This document shows, piece after piece, positions 22,949-32,940 of a stretch of DNA of 64,000 nt (its first letter is position 1; the number at the start of each line of letters is the position of its first letter). A program made the translations under genes and the position numbers. The notes beneath the pieces are model-generated. The model saw only the letters and a program-made list of their open reading frames with translations, was not told the DNA's origin and did not search any database. The stretch is from Topomyia yanbarensis (lineage: Eukaryota; Arthropoda; Insecta; Diptera; Culicidae): contig NC_080671.1 in NCBI RefSeq assembly GCF_030247195.1, positions 65,719,412 to 65,783,411 of the forward strand, in the 5' to 3' direction.

Positions 22949-23430
22949 TTAGTCATCGAAGGATACGATCGCTGCAAGGAGGGGCCATTTAGTAGTCAAC
23001 TGCTTCAAAAATGTTTGCACTATAGGGAGAAAATATATCAGAAGGCTTTTAAGAGGATCAGTAACATTGAAAGCTGTGGAAATTAAGTCCACAATGTCAG
23101 AAAATTTCATTAGTCCATTACTGGACAGAGTGTCTGTTTGAAAAAGAGGGACACTTGGGGTTTCTGGTGTCCCTGGAAGTGGTGGGTACTCCTTGTTAGA
23201 ATTAAAGTTTCCAAGCTCTGGAGCAACTTGCTTCGGATGTTTGGTAGCACTTCCGTTGGATTTATTAGATGTTGTTGGCGCACTCTCAGAGGATGACATC
23301 TTGGGACCCTTACGAGGTAGTCTAGGAGAGGCTAGAGTTCTCCTCTTCCTGGACTCCCCCGGGTTAACGAACACCACTGTGAAGTATAACGATCTGCTCC
23401 GTTGAAAGGCTCGGAAACAACTGAAAACAA
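22949..23430 (-). pseudogene. LINE ORF1 C-terminal fragment
   Basis: The open frame extends to 23542, but only the portion from about 23430 down looks like element sequence: a basic 'PGESRKRRTL' stretch, a Ser/Thr/Pro-rich linker, 'KEYPPLPGT', and a hydrophobic helix near the end ('FSDIVDLISTAFN', 'LLIYFLPIVQTFLKQL'). This pattern fits the C-terminal end of gag-like ORF1 proteins in this LINE group. The zinc knuckles that normally precede it are absent, so the copy is 5'-truncated or rearranged near 23430. It ends immediately before ORF2. Confidence 0.6.
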
Positions 23431-23559
23431 CAATATACGTAAAAGTTTCAAAAGAGCCATTTCGAAGTAAGTTCCGCCAATTTTTATAAAAGAAGTTCAA
23501 CCGATTGGGAAGAGTCGGATTTGGTAGAACTCTTTCGAGCAACTTAATAGAATATATAA

Positions 23560-24878
23560 ATTACTATCATTTTTGTAATGGTTTGAAACTATGTATGTTT
23601 TTATAGAGCTATTCGTGCTTTTCACAACAGCTCACCACCGGACAAAACGCTCCACTAAGCTCTGGATGGTATGCTCCATTATTGGCACAACCTTTTTTAG
23701 CATTGCTGTGGTGCATTTCATACCATCCTTTTGTTGTAGGGCATATTACACTGTAACTGGGGCATTTCGCTCTGGTCCTGGATGAGCAAAAAAGAATTTG
23801 AGCATTTTTGAAAAATATGTAATAATACTCTTATTTGCATGCTTTTAACAAAAAAATTAAGTGGGAATTAATTTCTAACTAATATAGCAATAAAGAGGTG
23901 CGTATTAGAGCTTTTTACCATACTGCTTGTTGCTCTGTACAGTCATGCATAGGCGTTGTTGAAAAAAGCAGACATGCGAATGCTCCGTATGTTTGAGAGA
24001 AGAATTCTGGAAAAATTTTAGAATAGGACGTAAGTAACATTGAGAGATTCTCTTTGGGGTCTTTCTCTTCTGTACATGCGGTGATAATTAATTGGATTGA
24101 AAAAAAAACTTGATGCTGCCTAATTTAATTAAATATTCAATAATAAACTACTGTTTTAGGTATCATGAGGACTTTTGGTAAATTGTGGTAATTGGATTTT
24201 ATAACTGATCTCTAAGCAAAGGTCTTATAGTTGTTATGGGTTCTTTTTTGAAGAGATGTTCCGATATATGGATTAAGGACAATGTTTCGAATGGGAAGCG
24301 AAGTTGATTGACTATGAACAAAAACATGCTCATCAAAAAAATGCATACATTTCAAAATTTACTAAAATGTTTTTTGGGAATGCGTAGAGTTGAGACAAAA
24401 ATTTCAATGTTATTATCAACGAAAATAATATTTTGGAAAGCAGAAAATGATGACGTTTTCCGTTTGTCTCTAGCAGTTCAGGATCGATTTTATGGGTATT
24501 ATATTTACTTTGTATTATCAACATACTTCAATTTAGTGGCTATTAATGAAAATATAGGCACAGTTAGGAATTGAATAGTGTAATAACATTTTGTGTAAGA
24601 GGAGTCGTTCTGGAGTTGTAAGCTTACATAGTGATGAAAAATAAAATTAATGCGCGAAAACATGTTTTTGGTCTCGATCTCATTATTAAGAAATTGTCAA
24701 CTTTGGATGTTACTTATCTGTGAAGAATATTACAACGTAAAGCAGCACCTCTTCTAATAAAATAATTTAATCCTCCTAGAAAGAATATATAAAGTATTTA
24801 TTCTTCAAACAAATTTAGTTCGAGATTTATTGGTTTCAGCAAAGTTTTCGAAAATGCTATCTCAAAAAACTTTGTTGA
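23560..24878. other. AT-rich spacer without a recognised gene
   Basis: The interval holds only short frames without domains (for example 24308-24574 on the plus strand). No terminal repeats or tRNA-like boxes were seen. Confidence 0.4.
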
Positions 24879-24988
24879 CAAGGTGTACGCAGCTAATCTG
24901 GATTCGATTCCCAACCCCCGCACAGAAGGTTCGAAATTTTTCCAACCTGAAAAAAGGAACCGAAAGACCCTAAGGCCTCTATAATCAA
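24879..24988 (+). mobile_element. tRNA-derived SINE fragment
   Basis: The segment contains a tRNA B-box-like stretch 'ggattcgattcccaaccc' preceded by 'gtacgcagctaatct'. It is followed by the SINE-like body 'gcacagaaggttcgaaattt', and a tail 'ctaaggcctctataatc' runs into A-rich sequence. The order matches tRNA-derived SINEs I know from Aedes-type genomes. The A box and the 5' half of the tRNA-related head are missing, so this is a 5'-truncated copy and not a functional tRNA gene. Confidence 0.55.
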
Positions 24989-26904
24989 AATGAAAAAAAA
25001 AACTTTGTTGTAGAATGTCTCCAACAAAGTTTTTTTTGTTTTTGTGCCTTCTTATTGAAGACATGCATACTCCGTGTACTCAGAAAATCGAAATGTATTA
25101 GACTATATATGAGAGAAAACCATTAAAACAAGTTATTCTGATATCACTGCAATTGATGAATCTCTTTTGCTGTGTATAAACCACAAAATTCCTATTCTGT
25201 TCAAGGTAGTTTCTAAAGCTTACAATAAAGTTTTATTGAAAAGAACTGGTTTGAATTGAATTTGAATTAATATCGTTTTATGTCTCGATGTATTGATTCT
25301 GTAGCCTTCCTATTTTCAACAAAGTTGTTTAAAATGACATTATCAACAACTTTGCTGAAGACACCAAGTCCCTTACATTTTTTAAAGAATTATTTCTCCA
25401 TAACTACTAGAAGATTTAATCACCAACATTATTATATCAATAGATGTTCTTTTTATGTTGAAAAGTTTGAGTTTGTTAAACCTTCAAAGTTGATGGTGTC
25501 GAAATTCTTTACCGTTAGAAATGTATTTGAACATGTATTCCATTTTAAAAGTGCACTTTGTATTGGCATTCTTTGGCTTCATTGACATATTATTAAAAAA
25601 ATATAAAAGGCATCGTTTAGTCTAATTTTGTTTCTGAACTTTCACTAATTTATAAAACTTACATTAAATTTAAGCATTTTCGATAAAAATGAACGATTTT
25701 CATCAATAACACTCCCTCCCCTCAAACAAAATTTCTGGCTACACCACTGGTACAAAGTGTAAAAATGCTTTTAATCCACCTAACAGTGTGATGAGACATT
25801 TCTTATAGCTCTTAGAACTCCCTCTTCGGATATTATATCGATCAAATTAACATGGGAAAACATCACTGCGAGAAATTTCGAAAGTCAAATCAAATCAAAG
25901 TTAAAGCAAAAAGAATGCCCCTTCACATTGGCGACCATCGACTTATCACTTTGCGAATAAAATATGGGTAATTCCACGCGAAGTGGTCAAGGCACGTGTA
26001 ATCGACCTTCACGGATTTGAACCAAATTTGAAGGAATTGTTCATCTAGGATCAATACATAAAAACCCAATTTTTTGTGTCAATTGAACCACCCCTCGAGC
26101 CATGGGAGCACTCCTTGTATTGACACATTGTCAAATCCCTTGATTTTATTTTGATCATATCTCTAATTGTTCAAAGAGCCTAAAAAAATAATAAATAATA
26201 ATTTTTGGCGCAGCGCGGCCAACTATGCCATTTTTCAGTTAAATATTAAAAGGTAATTTTTCTCTCAATACACATATTTTAATTTTGAAAATTCTAATGC
26301 CATCGTGTTCCTCAGCCATTTTTACATAAAAAAACACTTATATGACCGTTTGAAGATTTTCTCAATTTTGACCAATATGCAACTTTGTCCCTTCAAAACG
26401 GTGTATCTTAAGATGTATTCTTCATTCAAGGCATTTATAATGGAAAAGCTCACTTCCCTTAAGGGGCTATATTGAATATATGCTGTGCAAGACCAAAAAA
26501 TCAAAAAATACTACGTATATTTGAAGCATATACCCTTAATAGAGTTTATTTAAATTTTCATAGCGATCTAAAAACTAGAACAGAAATTGCAGCCTTTGAT
26601 AACACTATCTAACGCTATCTCAACACGATTGTTTCGATATCGACTTTTTCTAAAAGTGACAACATATTTCGGATACCGTTGGACTCAAGATAACTACTGA
26701 TTGAACAAAAATTTTGATTTTCATCATTAGTACTAATTCTAATGACAAAAACAAAACACGCAGACATTGTCCCAAATCATCGAGCTGAGTCGATTGGTAT
26801 ATATGACTCGGGCCTCCGGGTCTCGGAAAAAATCATGAGTGTTTGAGCGAATTCTATATATTTCTTTTATAAGAAATGTAAAATATGTTAACATAGATTG
26901 GCTA
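24989..26904. other. AT-rich intergenic DNA
   Basis: No gene. The motif 'aactttgctgaagacac', which recurs inside several repeats of this window, is present here near 25350. Sequence around 25700-25760 ('tccctcccctcaaacaaa', 'ggctacaccactgg') resembles that near 2630-2770, pointing to further dispersed repeat DNA. Confidence 0.4.
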
Positions 26905-27010
26905 ATAAAATATGCAGACTACAGAAGGCTGGACATGTAGCGCGAATGCAGGTAGAGAGACCAGCTAAAGTTACGCTCAGCAGAAAACCTGGAAGAAGAC
27001 TGAAGCATGG
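26905..27010 (+). pseudogene. LINE ORF2 tail fragment (RTE/Loner-like)
   Basis: A 30-codon stretch reads 'CRLQKAGHVARMQVERPAKV' followed by 'TLSRKPGRRLKHG'. The 'L.WAGHVARM…RPA' and 'GRR' patterns are the standard extreme C-terminus of several non-LTR retrotransposon reverse transcriptases. Nothing upstream in frame resembles RT, so this is an isolated 5'-truncated scrap. Clade assignment is tentative. Confidence 0.5.
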
Positions 27011-28140
27011 TTACCAAAGTAACCTGGACTTCTGAAATAGATACGGTCATGATTCGGAGCATGCATTCCAGCTACGGTGGAAATGATGATTTTTCTAAGA
27101 ATAAAAAAAAACAATTGTTTTGCTATAGTAAATATATCTATAAGGATCGAAAATGTTTATTTAGGATACACTTCTTCAATGGTGATTTCGCAATGCTCCC
27201 AAAAATGTCTATATTCGGCAAATTTTTTTATCCATAACAAACGCGTAGACGGCAATTCACTCCGCGAAGAAAAGTTCTATTTTCTTTTCATTTGGGCATG
27301 AATTGAGTAACATCATTACAAACAAATTCTAATGCGGTAGTACGTACGTTTATTGTACAAATAATCCTGGTAGGAATATTAAGTTTGAAATAGAGAGCAT
27401 TTGCTAATTGTTAGCACGAAAGCCTTGCCTAGAAATGAATGCACAAGCGCTCTTTTCTATCGGAAAATGTTTCAAGGCTTCTATCCGCCTGTCGGAAAAC
27501 ATTCATTCACTTCATCGTAACAATACATAAATCGCAAACGTGACACTTTCCGCATAACCCGAAGAGCAACTTGAGGCACCATTGCATCAACCGATTTCCC
27601 CATCCCTAGCAGCCAAGCCGAGAAGTTGCTGCCCTGTACGGTAACAATGTCGAGTCGAAATAATAAATATTTTTCCAGGCGAAAAGACCAACTCTAAACA
27701 ATCACAATCAGCAGCATGCTGCTGGCAAGCTCCACCCATAACGCCTCCGCCCTCAAATTGCTGGTGAAAATATGCTACCAGCTTTGGTTTGCGAAACAAA
27801 AAAAAATAACTGGAAAAGTGTGAACCGTGCAAAAATGGTAACTGCGCTTGTTCGTGATTTCCGCACGATTGAAGCAATTATCGTTGTTGTACAAACTGGG
27901 GAAACGGACGAATGCGATACTTTTCAACATCACAGTGTGCGGAGGAATCGACCGGTTGGATGAGTCTGGTTGTAATTGGGATTGTATATTTTACAGAGCT
28001 GCATAAGCAGATATCTGTGATATAAATTGAAAGGCCATGTTGCTCAATATCAAAATAAACACATAAAGAACAAACAAATAAACAAACAAACGAACTGTCT
28101 AAATAACAAACTAACAAATAACTTTAAAAGGGTAACTAGC
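27011..28140. other. Spacer before the 8-bp arrays
   Basis: The part 27540-27960 is less AT-rich than its surroundings and has overlapping open frames on both strands (96 codons on the minus strand). No domain is recognised. From about 28060 the sequence grades into AAAC-type simple repeats. Confidence 0.4.
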
Positions 28141-28156
28141 AAAATAACTAACTATC

Positions 28157-28772
28157 AAACTAACAAATTAACAAACTAATAAACTAATAAACTAACAAAC
28201 TAACAAACTAACAAACTAACAAACTAACAAACTAACAAACTAACAAACTAACAAACTAACAAACTAACAAACTAACAAACTAACAAACTAACAAACTAAC
28301 AAACTAACAAACTAACAAACTAACAAACTAACAAACTAACAAACTAACAAACTAACAAACTAACAAACTAACAAACTAACAAACTAACAAACTAACAAAC
28401 TAACAAACTAACAAACTAACAAACTAACAAACTAACAAACTAACAAACTAACAAACTAACAAACTAACAAACTAACAAACTAACAAACTAACAAACTAAC
28501 AAACTAACAAACTAACAAACTAACAAACTAACAAACTAACAAACTAACAAACTAACAAACTAACAAACTAACAAACTAACAAACTAACAAACTAACAAAC
28601 TAACAAACTAACAAACTAACAAACTAACAAACTAACAAACTAACAAACTAACAAACTAACAAACTAACAAACTAACAAACTAACAAACTAACAAACTAAC
28701 AAACTAACAAACTAACAAACTAACAAACTAACAAACTAACAAACTAACAAACTAACAAACTAATAAACTAAC
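28157..28772. repeat. 8-bp tandem array (AAACTAAC)n
   Basis: About 77 head-to-tail copies of AAACTAAC; from 28189 to 28760 they are essentially perfect. Edges contain AATA variants, and a ragged (AACT)n stretch (28793-28862) separates this array from the next. Confidence 0.95.
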
Positions 28773-28862
28773 AAAAAAACTAGCAAAATAATGAACTAAC
28801 TAACTTAACTAACTAACTAACCTAAATAACTAACTAACTAATCAACTAACTAACAATCAAGT

Positions 28863-29202
28863 AATCAAACAATCAAACAATCAAACAATCAAACAATCAA
28901 ACAATCAAACAATCAAACAATCAAACAATCAAACAATCAAACAATCAAACAATCAAACAATCAAACAATCAAACAATCAAACAATCAAACAATCAAACAA
29001 TCAAACAATCAAACAATCAAACAATCAAACAATCAAACAATCAAACAATCAAACAATCAAACAATCAAACAATCAAACAATCAAACAATCAAACAATCAA
29101 ACAATCAAACAATCAAACAATCAAACAATCAAACAATCAAACAATCAAACAATCAAACAATCAAACAATCAAACAATCAAACAATCAAACAATCAAACAA
29201 TC
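28863..29202. repeat. 8-bp tandem array (AAACAATC)n
   Basis: About 42 near-perfect copies of AAACAATC. The array ends abruptly at 'aatccaacaatg' (29198-29210), where the unit changes to AAACAATG without any spacer. Confidence 0.95.
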
Positions 29203-30230
29203 CAACAATGAAACAATGAAACAATGAAACAATGAAACAATGAAACAATGAAACAATGAAACAATGAAACAATGAAACAATGAAACAATGAAACAATGAA
29301 ACAATGAAACAATGAAACAATGAAACAATGAAACAATGAAACAATGAAACAATGAAACAATGAAACAATGAAACAATGAAACAATGAAACAATGAAACAA
29401 TGAAACAATGAAACAATGAAACAATGAAACAATGAAACAATGAAACAATGAAACAATGAAACAATGAAACAATGAAACAATGAAACAATGAAACAATGAA
29501 ACAATGAAACAATGAAACAATGAAACAATGAAACAATGAAACAATGAAACAATGAAACAATGAAACAATGAAACAATGAAACAATGAAACAATGAAACAA
29601 TGAAACAATGAAACAATGAAACAATGAAACAATGAAACAATGAAACAATGAAACAATGAAACAATGAAACAATGAAACAATGAAACAATGAAACAATGAA
29701 ACAATGAAACAATGAAACAATGAAACAATGAAACAATGAAACAATGAAACAATGAAACAATGAAACAATGAAACAATGAAACAATGAAACAATGAAACAA
29801 TGAAACAATGAAACAATGAAACAATGAAACAATGAAACAATGAAACAATGAAACAATGAAACAATGAAACAATGAAACAATGAAACAATGAAACAATGAA
29901 ACAATGAAACAATGAAACAATGAAACAATGAAACAATGAAACAATGAAACAATGAAACAATGAAACAATGAAGCAATGAAACAATGAAACAATGAAACAA
30001 TGAAACAATGAAACAATGAAACAATGAAACAATGAAACAATGAAACAATGAAACAATGAAACAATGAAACAATGAAACAATAAAACAATAAAACAATGAA
30101 ACAATAAAACAATAAAACAATGAAACAATGAAACAATAAAAAAATGATACAATGACACAATGAAACAATGAAACAATGAAACAATGAAACAATAAAACAA
30201 TAAAACAGTGAAACAATGAAACAATCAAAC
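29203..30230. repeat. 8-bp tandem array (AAACAATG)n
   Basis: About 110 near-perfect copies of AAACAATG up to 30080, then degenerate copies with AATA, AATG and CAGTG variants to about 30230. One internal variant (gaagcaatg near 29970) is the only interruption I noticed in the perfect core. Because 8 is not a multiple of 3, all minus-strand frames stay open across the array and encode an 8-residue repeat; these frames are artefacts of the repeat. Confidence 0.95.
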
Positions 30231-30749
30231 AAACAAACAAATAAAAAATATACAAACAAACAAATAAATAAAAAAATATATAAAGAAATAAATAAAAAAC
30301 ATACGAAGAATTAAATAAAAAACAAACAAATTAAATAGTTGTATTGCTGCGCTGCATAGAATGAATGAGGTATGAAGAAACCAACCAAAACATAACCTTT
30401 ATCACAGTGGACATGAATTGTAATGTGTTTTTCTTACAATTTCGATCAAGGACATCTATACTTCCGAGTTTTGAAACAAAATTTTAATAAATGTGTAAAT
30501 AAATAGACTAAACTAACTAATACATGAATAAATGTATAAGTAAATGAATGAATAAATAAATAAATAGTTTATTCAACAAATAAACAAAGAATGAATAAAG
30601 AAATGAATAAATAAACAAACAAAAAGATGATGATTTATTTGTTGCCATGTTTTAGGTAAGTCGGGACATTTTCTACTCGTAATAGCTTAATCTGGGATTA
30701 GTTTCCCAAAATCGTCAATGTTACAAATTGCGTCAAATATTTCATTATC
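30231..30749. repeat. AAAC/AAAT-rich degenerate simple sequence
   Basis: Scattered (AAAT)n and (AAAC)n runs at 30230-30330 and 30490-30625, with a short unique stretch between. No gene. Confidence 0.7.
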
Positions 30750-30955
30750 TCTGCCAACGTTGCGACCCGTGCTTTGGGCCTTCTTCAAGGCTCGACAAAA
30801 TCACAAAATATTTGGTACACGGGTAACAGTCAGTTGCGATGGGGTTAACATCTGATATCGAGAGCATACTCATCGAGATCATTAAATGAATTCAAAAGGC
30901 TATCGAGTCCTGGAGAGGACCCAAACGACAGGTAGAAACGTTGGCGCAGATGGTT
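30750..30955. other. Inverted pair of degenerate hammerhead-like motifs (Penelope-type?)
   Basis: The minus strand at 30795-30750 reads 'ccttgaagaaggcccaaagc' then 'acgggtcgcaacgttgg'. The plus strand at 30907-30945 reads 'tcctggagaggacccaaacg' then 'acaggtagaaacgttggcg'. Both follow the pattern CTGANGA - short hairpin - GAAAC - GTTGG that hammerhead ribozymes show in Penelope-like element terminal repeats. The catalytic core is imperfect in each (GCAAC in one, CTGGAGA in the other), so cleavage activity is unlikely. No reverse transcriptase is present nearby. Confidence 0.35.
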
Positions 30956-31056
30956 ATATAATCGGTACAATGTTTAACTTTGACTGTATTGTCGAGGCTT
31001 GCACTGCATAAATAAACAGATAAATAGATAGGAAAATAAATTACTAAATAAACAAA

Positions 31057-31059
31057 AAA

Positions 31060-31113
<54 letters not shown>
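31057..31113. repeat. (AAAT)n microsatellite
   Basis: About 14 uninterrupted AAAT units, with further degenerate copies on both sides (31010-31190). Confidence 0.9.
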
Positions 31114-31116
<3 letters not shown>

Positions 31117-32052
31117 AAATATATAAATAAATAAATTATTTATTAAATTAATAAATAAATAAATACATAAGCAACTGAATTACAATAAAAAGTAAAAAAA
31201 ATACAACAAAATAGGTAAGTACCTATCAATATCAAAATAAAAATAGATAAATATAAAACATGTAAACGAATAAGTAAATGAATGCTCTTGTAAGTAGGTC
31301 GGTAAAACCCGATTTCTGAAAGATTCGAGTGAAATTCATTCGTGTTTGACTTATATTAGGTTAATTTTATTCGCAAATCATGGGCTGCATATTTGTTAAA
31401 TCAGTTAAATATAGGAATTAGAAGGCGACGGAGGGAGTATCTATTCAGGATATTGTATATTATTGGCATGTTTGAGAAAAAATGACTCTCGAATTTAATT
31501 ACCTAACACACATAAATAGCATTAGTACCTCGCAAAAATAATCTCTGTGCAAAATTTGAGCTTAATATTCAAAAATAGTATTCGTATCTTTTATGTCAAA
31601 TGTCTTAGAATGTCATGGAACGTCGAGATCTACTATAATCTAGGAAAAAAAAAATTATGATAGCTAGATTTGAAAAATTTCGAAAAAATTCGCCTGGGTT
31701 TAGAAAGGAAGCTTTCACTTTTTAATTTGCTGAGAAGATCGAGTTAAGTTAGAAGACCATATTATAACTTTAAGATCCTCTGTCTAGTCTTTTAATTTAT
31801 TGTATCTCCCATGTGTTCTATCTCGTCCTTCGTATTCTTTTAGTTTTCACTTCGTGCTGAACTCAAGGCCTGTGTATAAACAAACTCTCCTGAAAAGACC
31901 CAGTTGATGCTCAATTGAATGTCGAATAAAATTCGCTATTAAAGACTCCGACTTTCCGTTTAAAGTCAAATACATTGAACATGGTCGGATCATATCCGAT
32001 CTTCCGAAGTATTCTGAAGATTTGAAAAAAACTGACACAGACATTTTCAGCT

Positions 32053-32370
32053 GTGACAGATATCTCGAAAGTTCGCTCAGATAAGCTCAGAATTCTGCTA
32101 TTCGATTTAAAGCAACCAAATGACATTACTGACAACAAGCCTTTTGTGAAGAGGTACCGCACATACATGCCCGCTCATGAAGTTGAGATCGATGGTGTAA
32201 TCAACGACTCGAATTTGTCATTTGTGGATTTACTGAAACACGGAGTTAGCTGTTTCATGGACTCCTTGCTCCAGTGCGCGAAGATTGTAATTGGCAATCG
32301 CACTGGACTGTCAGAACGGCGTGTCTCTTCAAACTCGTGTCGGGTGACCTTTGGTGAGCTTTGCGTCTAA
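32053..32370 (+). pseudogene. CR1-type LINE ORF1 fragment
   Basis: The frame contains 'KVRSDKLRILLFDLKQPNDI', 'YRTYMPAHEVEIDGVI', 'DLLKHGVSCF' and 'SNSCRVTFGELCV'. This matches the conserved ORF1 middle of CR1-type LINEs in mosquitoes (the '…YRVYIPAREVEIDGV…', '…HGVGRF…' and '…SFRVTF' series, from family knowledge). Neither the upstream ORF1 part nor the downstream zinc knuckles can be read. The next CR1-like sequence, 32582-32860, is the extreme ORF2 end, so most of the element between them is missing. Confidence 0.65.
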
Positions 32371-32581
32371 TTACGTCTTCTTCTGCAATAATCATCTGCC
32401 TATTCGGCTTTTTGTGCCGCGCGTCATGCATTGCAGCATTGCACTATTTACAAACAAATTATCAAAAAATAAAAAATATAAAATGTGAACGAATAAATAA
32501 ATAAATGCTCTTGTAAGTAGATTAGTAAATACGTAAATAAATGAAAAAGTAAAATAAAATATAACCAAAAAATATGACTCG

Positions 32582-32940
32582 AGCCATTAGAGCGACGCAG
32601 GAAAATTCAACAAGCAGTGTTTGTGGCGAAGGTGATCAACGCCGAAATCGACTCTCCAAAGATTCTATCCCTTATTAACTTCCGCGCTTCGCAACGACCT
32701 CTACTGGCTTGCTTCAACCAAGGTTTCATCGCACGGTGTTTGGATTCAACGAACTGATATCAGCATGTATGCGAAATTTCGCCACAGTTGAGGATCTGTT
32801 CGCCTTTGGAGAACCGTCGCACAAATTCGCGCAGAAAATATCGCGATCTTCGTTACTATAGTTAGATTTTCGTTTATTCATTAAGACTGTGTTGTCAGAT
32901 GAATTAATTAAATAAATAAATAAATAATAAAATTGTAAAA
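32582..32940 (+). pseudogene. CR1-type LINE ORF2 C-terminus and 3' tail
   Basis: One frame reads 'EPLERRRKIQQAVFVAKVIN' and then 'AEIDSPKILSLINFRASQRP'. A second frame continues 'FGFNELISACMRNFATVEDL' and 'FAFGEPSHKF'. Together they form the typical ORF2 C-terminus of CR1-like LINEs ('ERR……F…L.G.ID.P.LL' followed by 'FN…..CR.FN.V..LFDF'). The switch of frame near 32720 is a frameshift. The following bases include an (AAATA)n-like tail (32915-32930), as expected at the 3' end. The copy is non-functional. Confidence 0.65.

Larger units (their letters stand above)
18460..23430 (-). mobile_element. RNase H-bearing non-LTR retrotransposon (probably I clade)
   Basis: On the minus strand the order is: a fragment of ORF1, ORF2 with apurinic endonuclease, reverse transcriptase, RNase H and a C-terminal Cys/His cluster, then a ~850-bp 3' UTR ending in …AAATAAACGAAATGAATAAAAAA. 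That architecture (APE-RT-RNase H) places it in the I/LOA/Ingi assemblage; the RT motif wording suggests the I clade, but a tree would be needed. The element is broken by at least one frameshift (near 22585), a nonsense codon (21110-21112) and further disruption after 19739, and it lacks the ORF1 N-terminus. A second copy of its 3' UTR lies at 50805-51741. Confidence 0.85.

Noticed and set aside
24895..24925. Possible tRNA gene (B-box-like GATTCGATTCC)
   Set aside because: No A box, acceptor stem or anticodon arm can be formed; the surrounding sequence fits a SINE fragment.
29177..30259. Three overlapping minus-strand open frames of 343-360 codons with the peptide repeat FHCFIVSL
   Set aside because: They arise because an 8-bp repeat without stop codons keeps every frame open; codon content and sequence are wholly set by the DNA repeat and there is no flanking gene structure.
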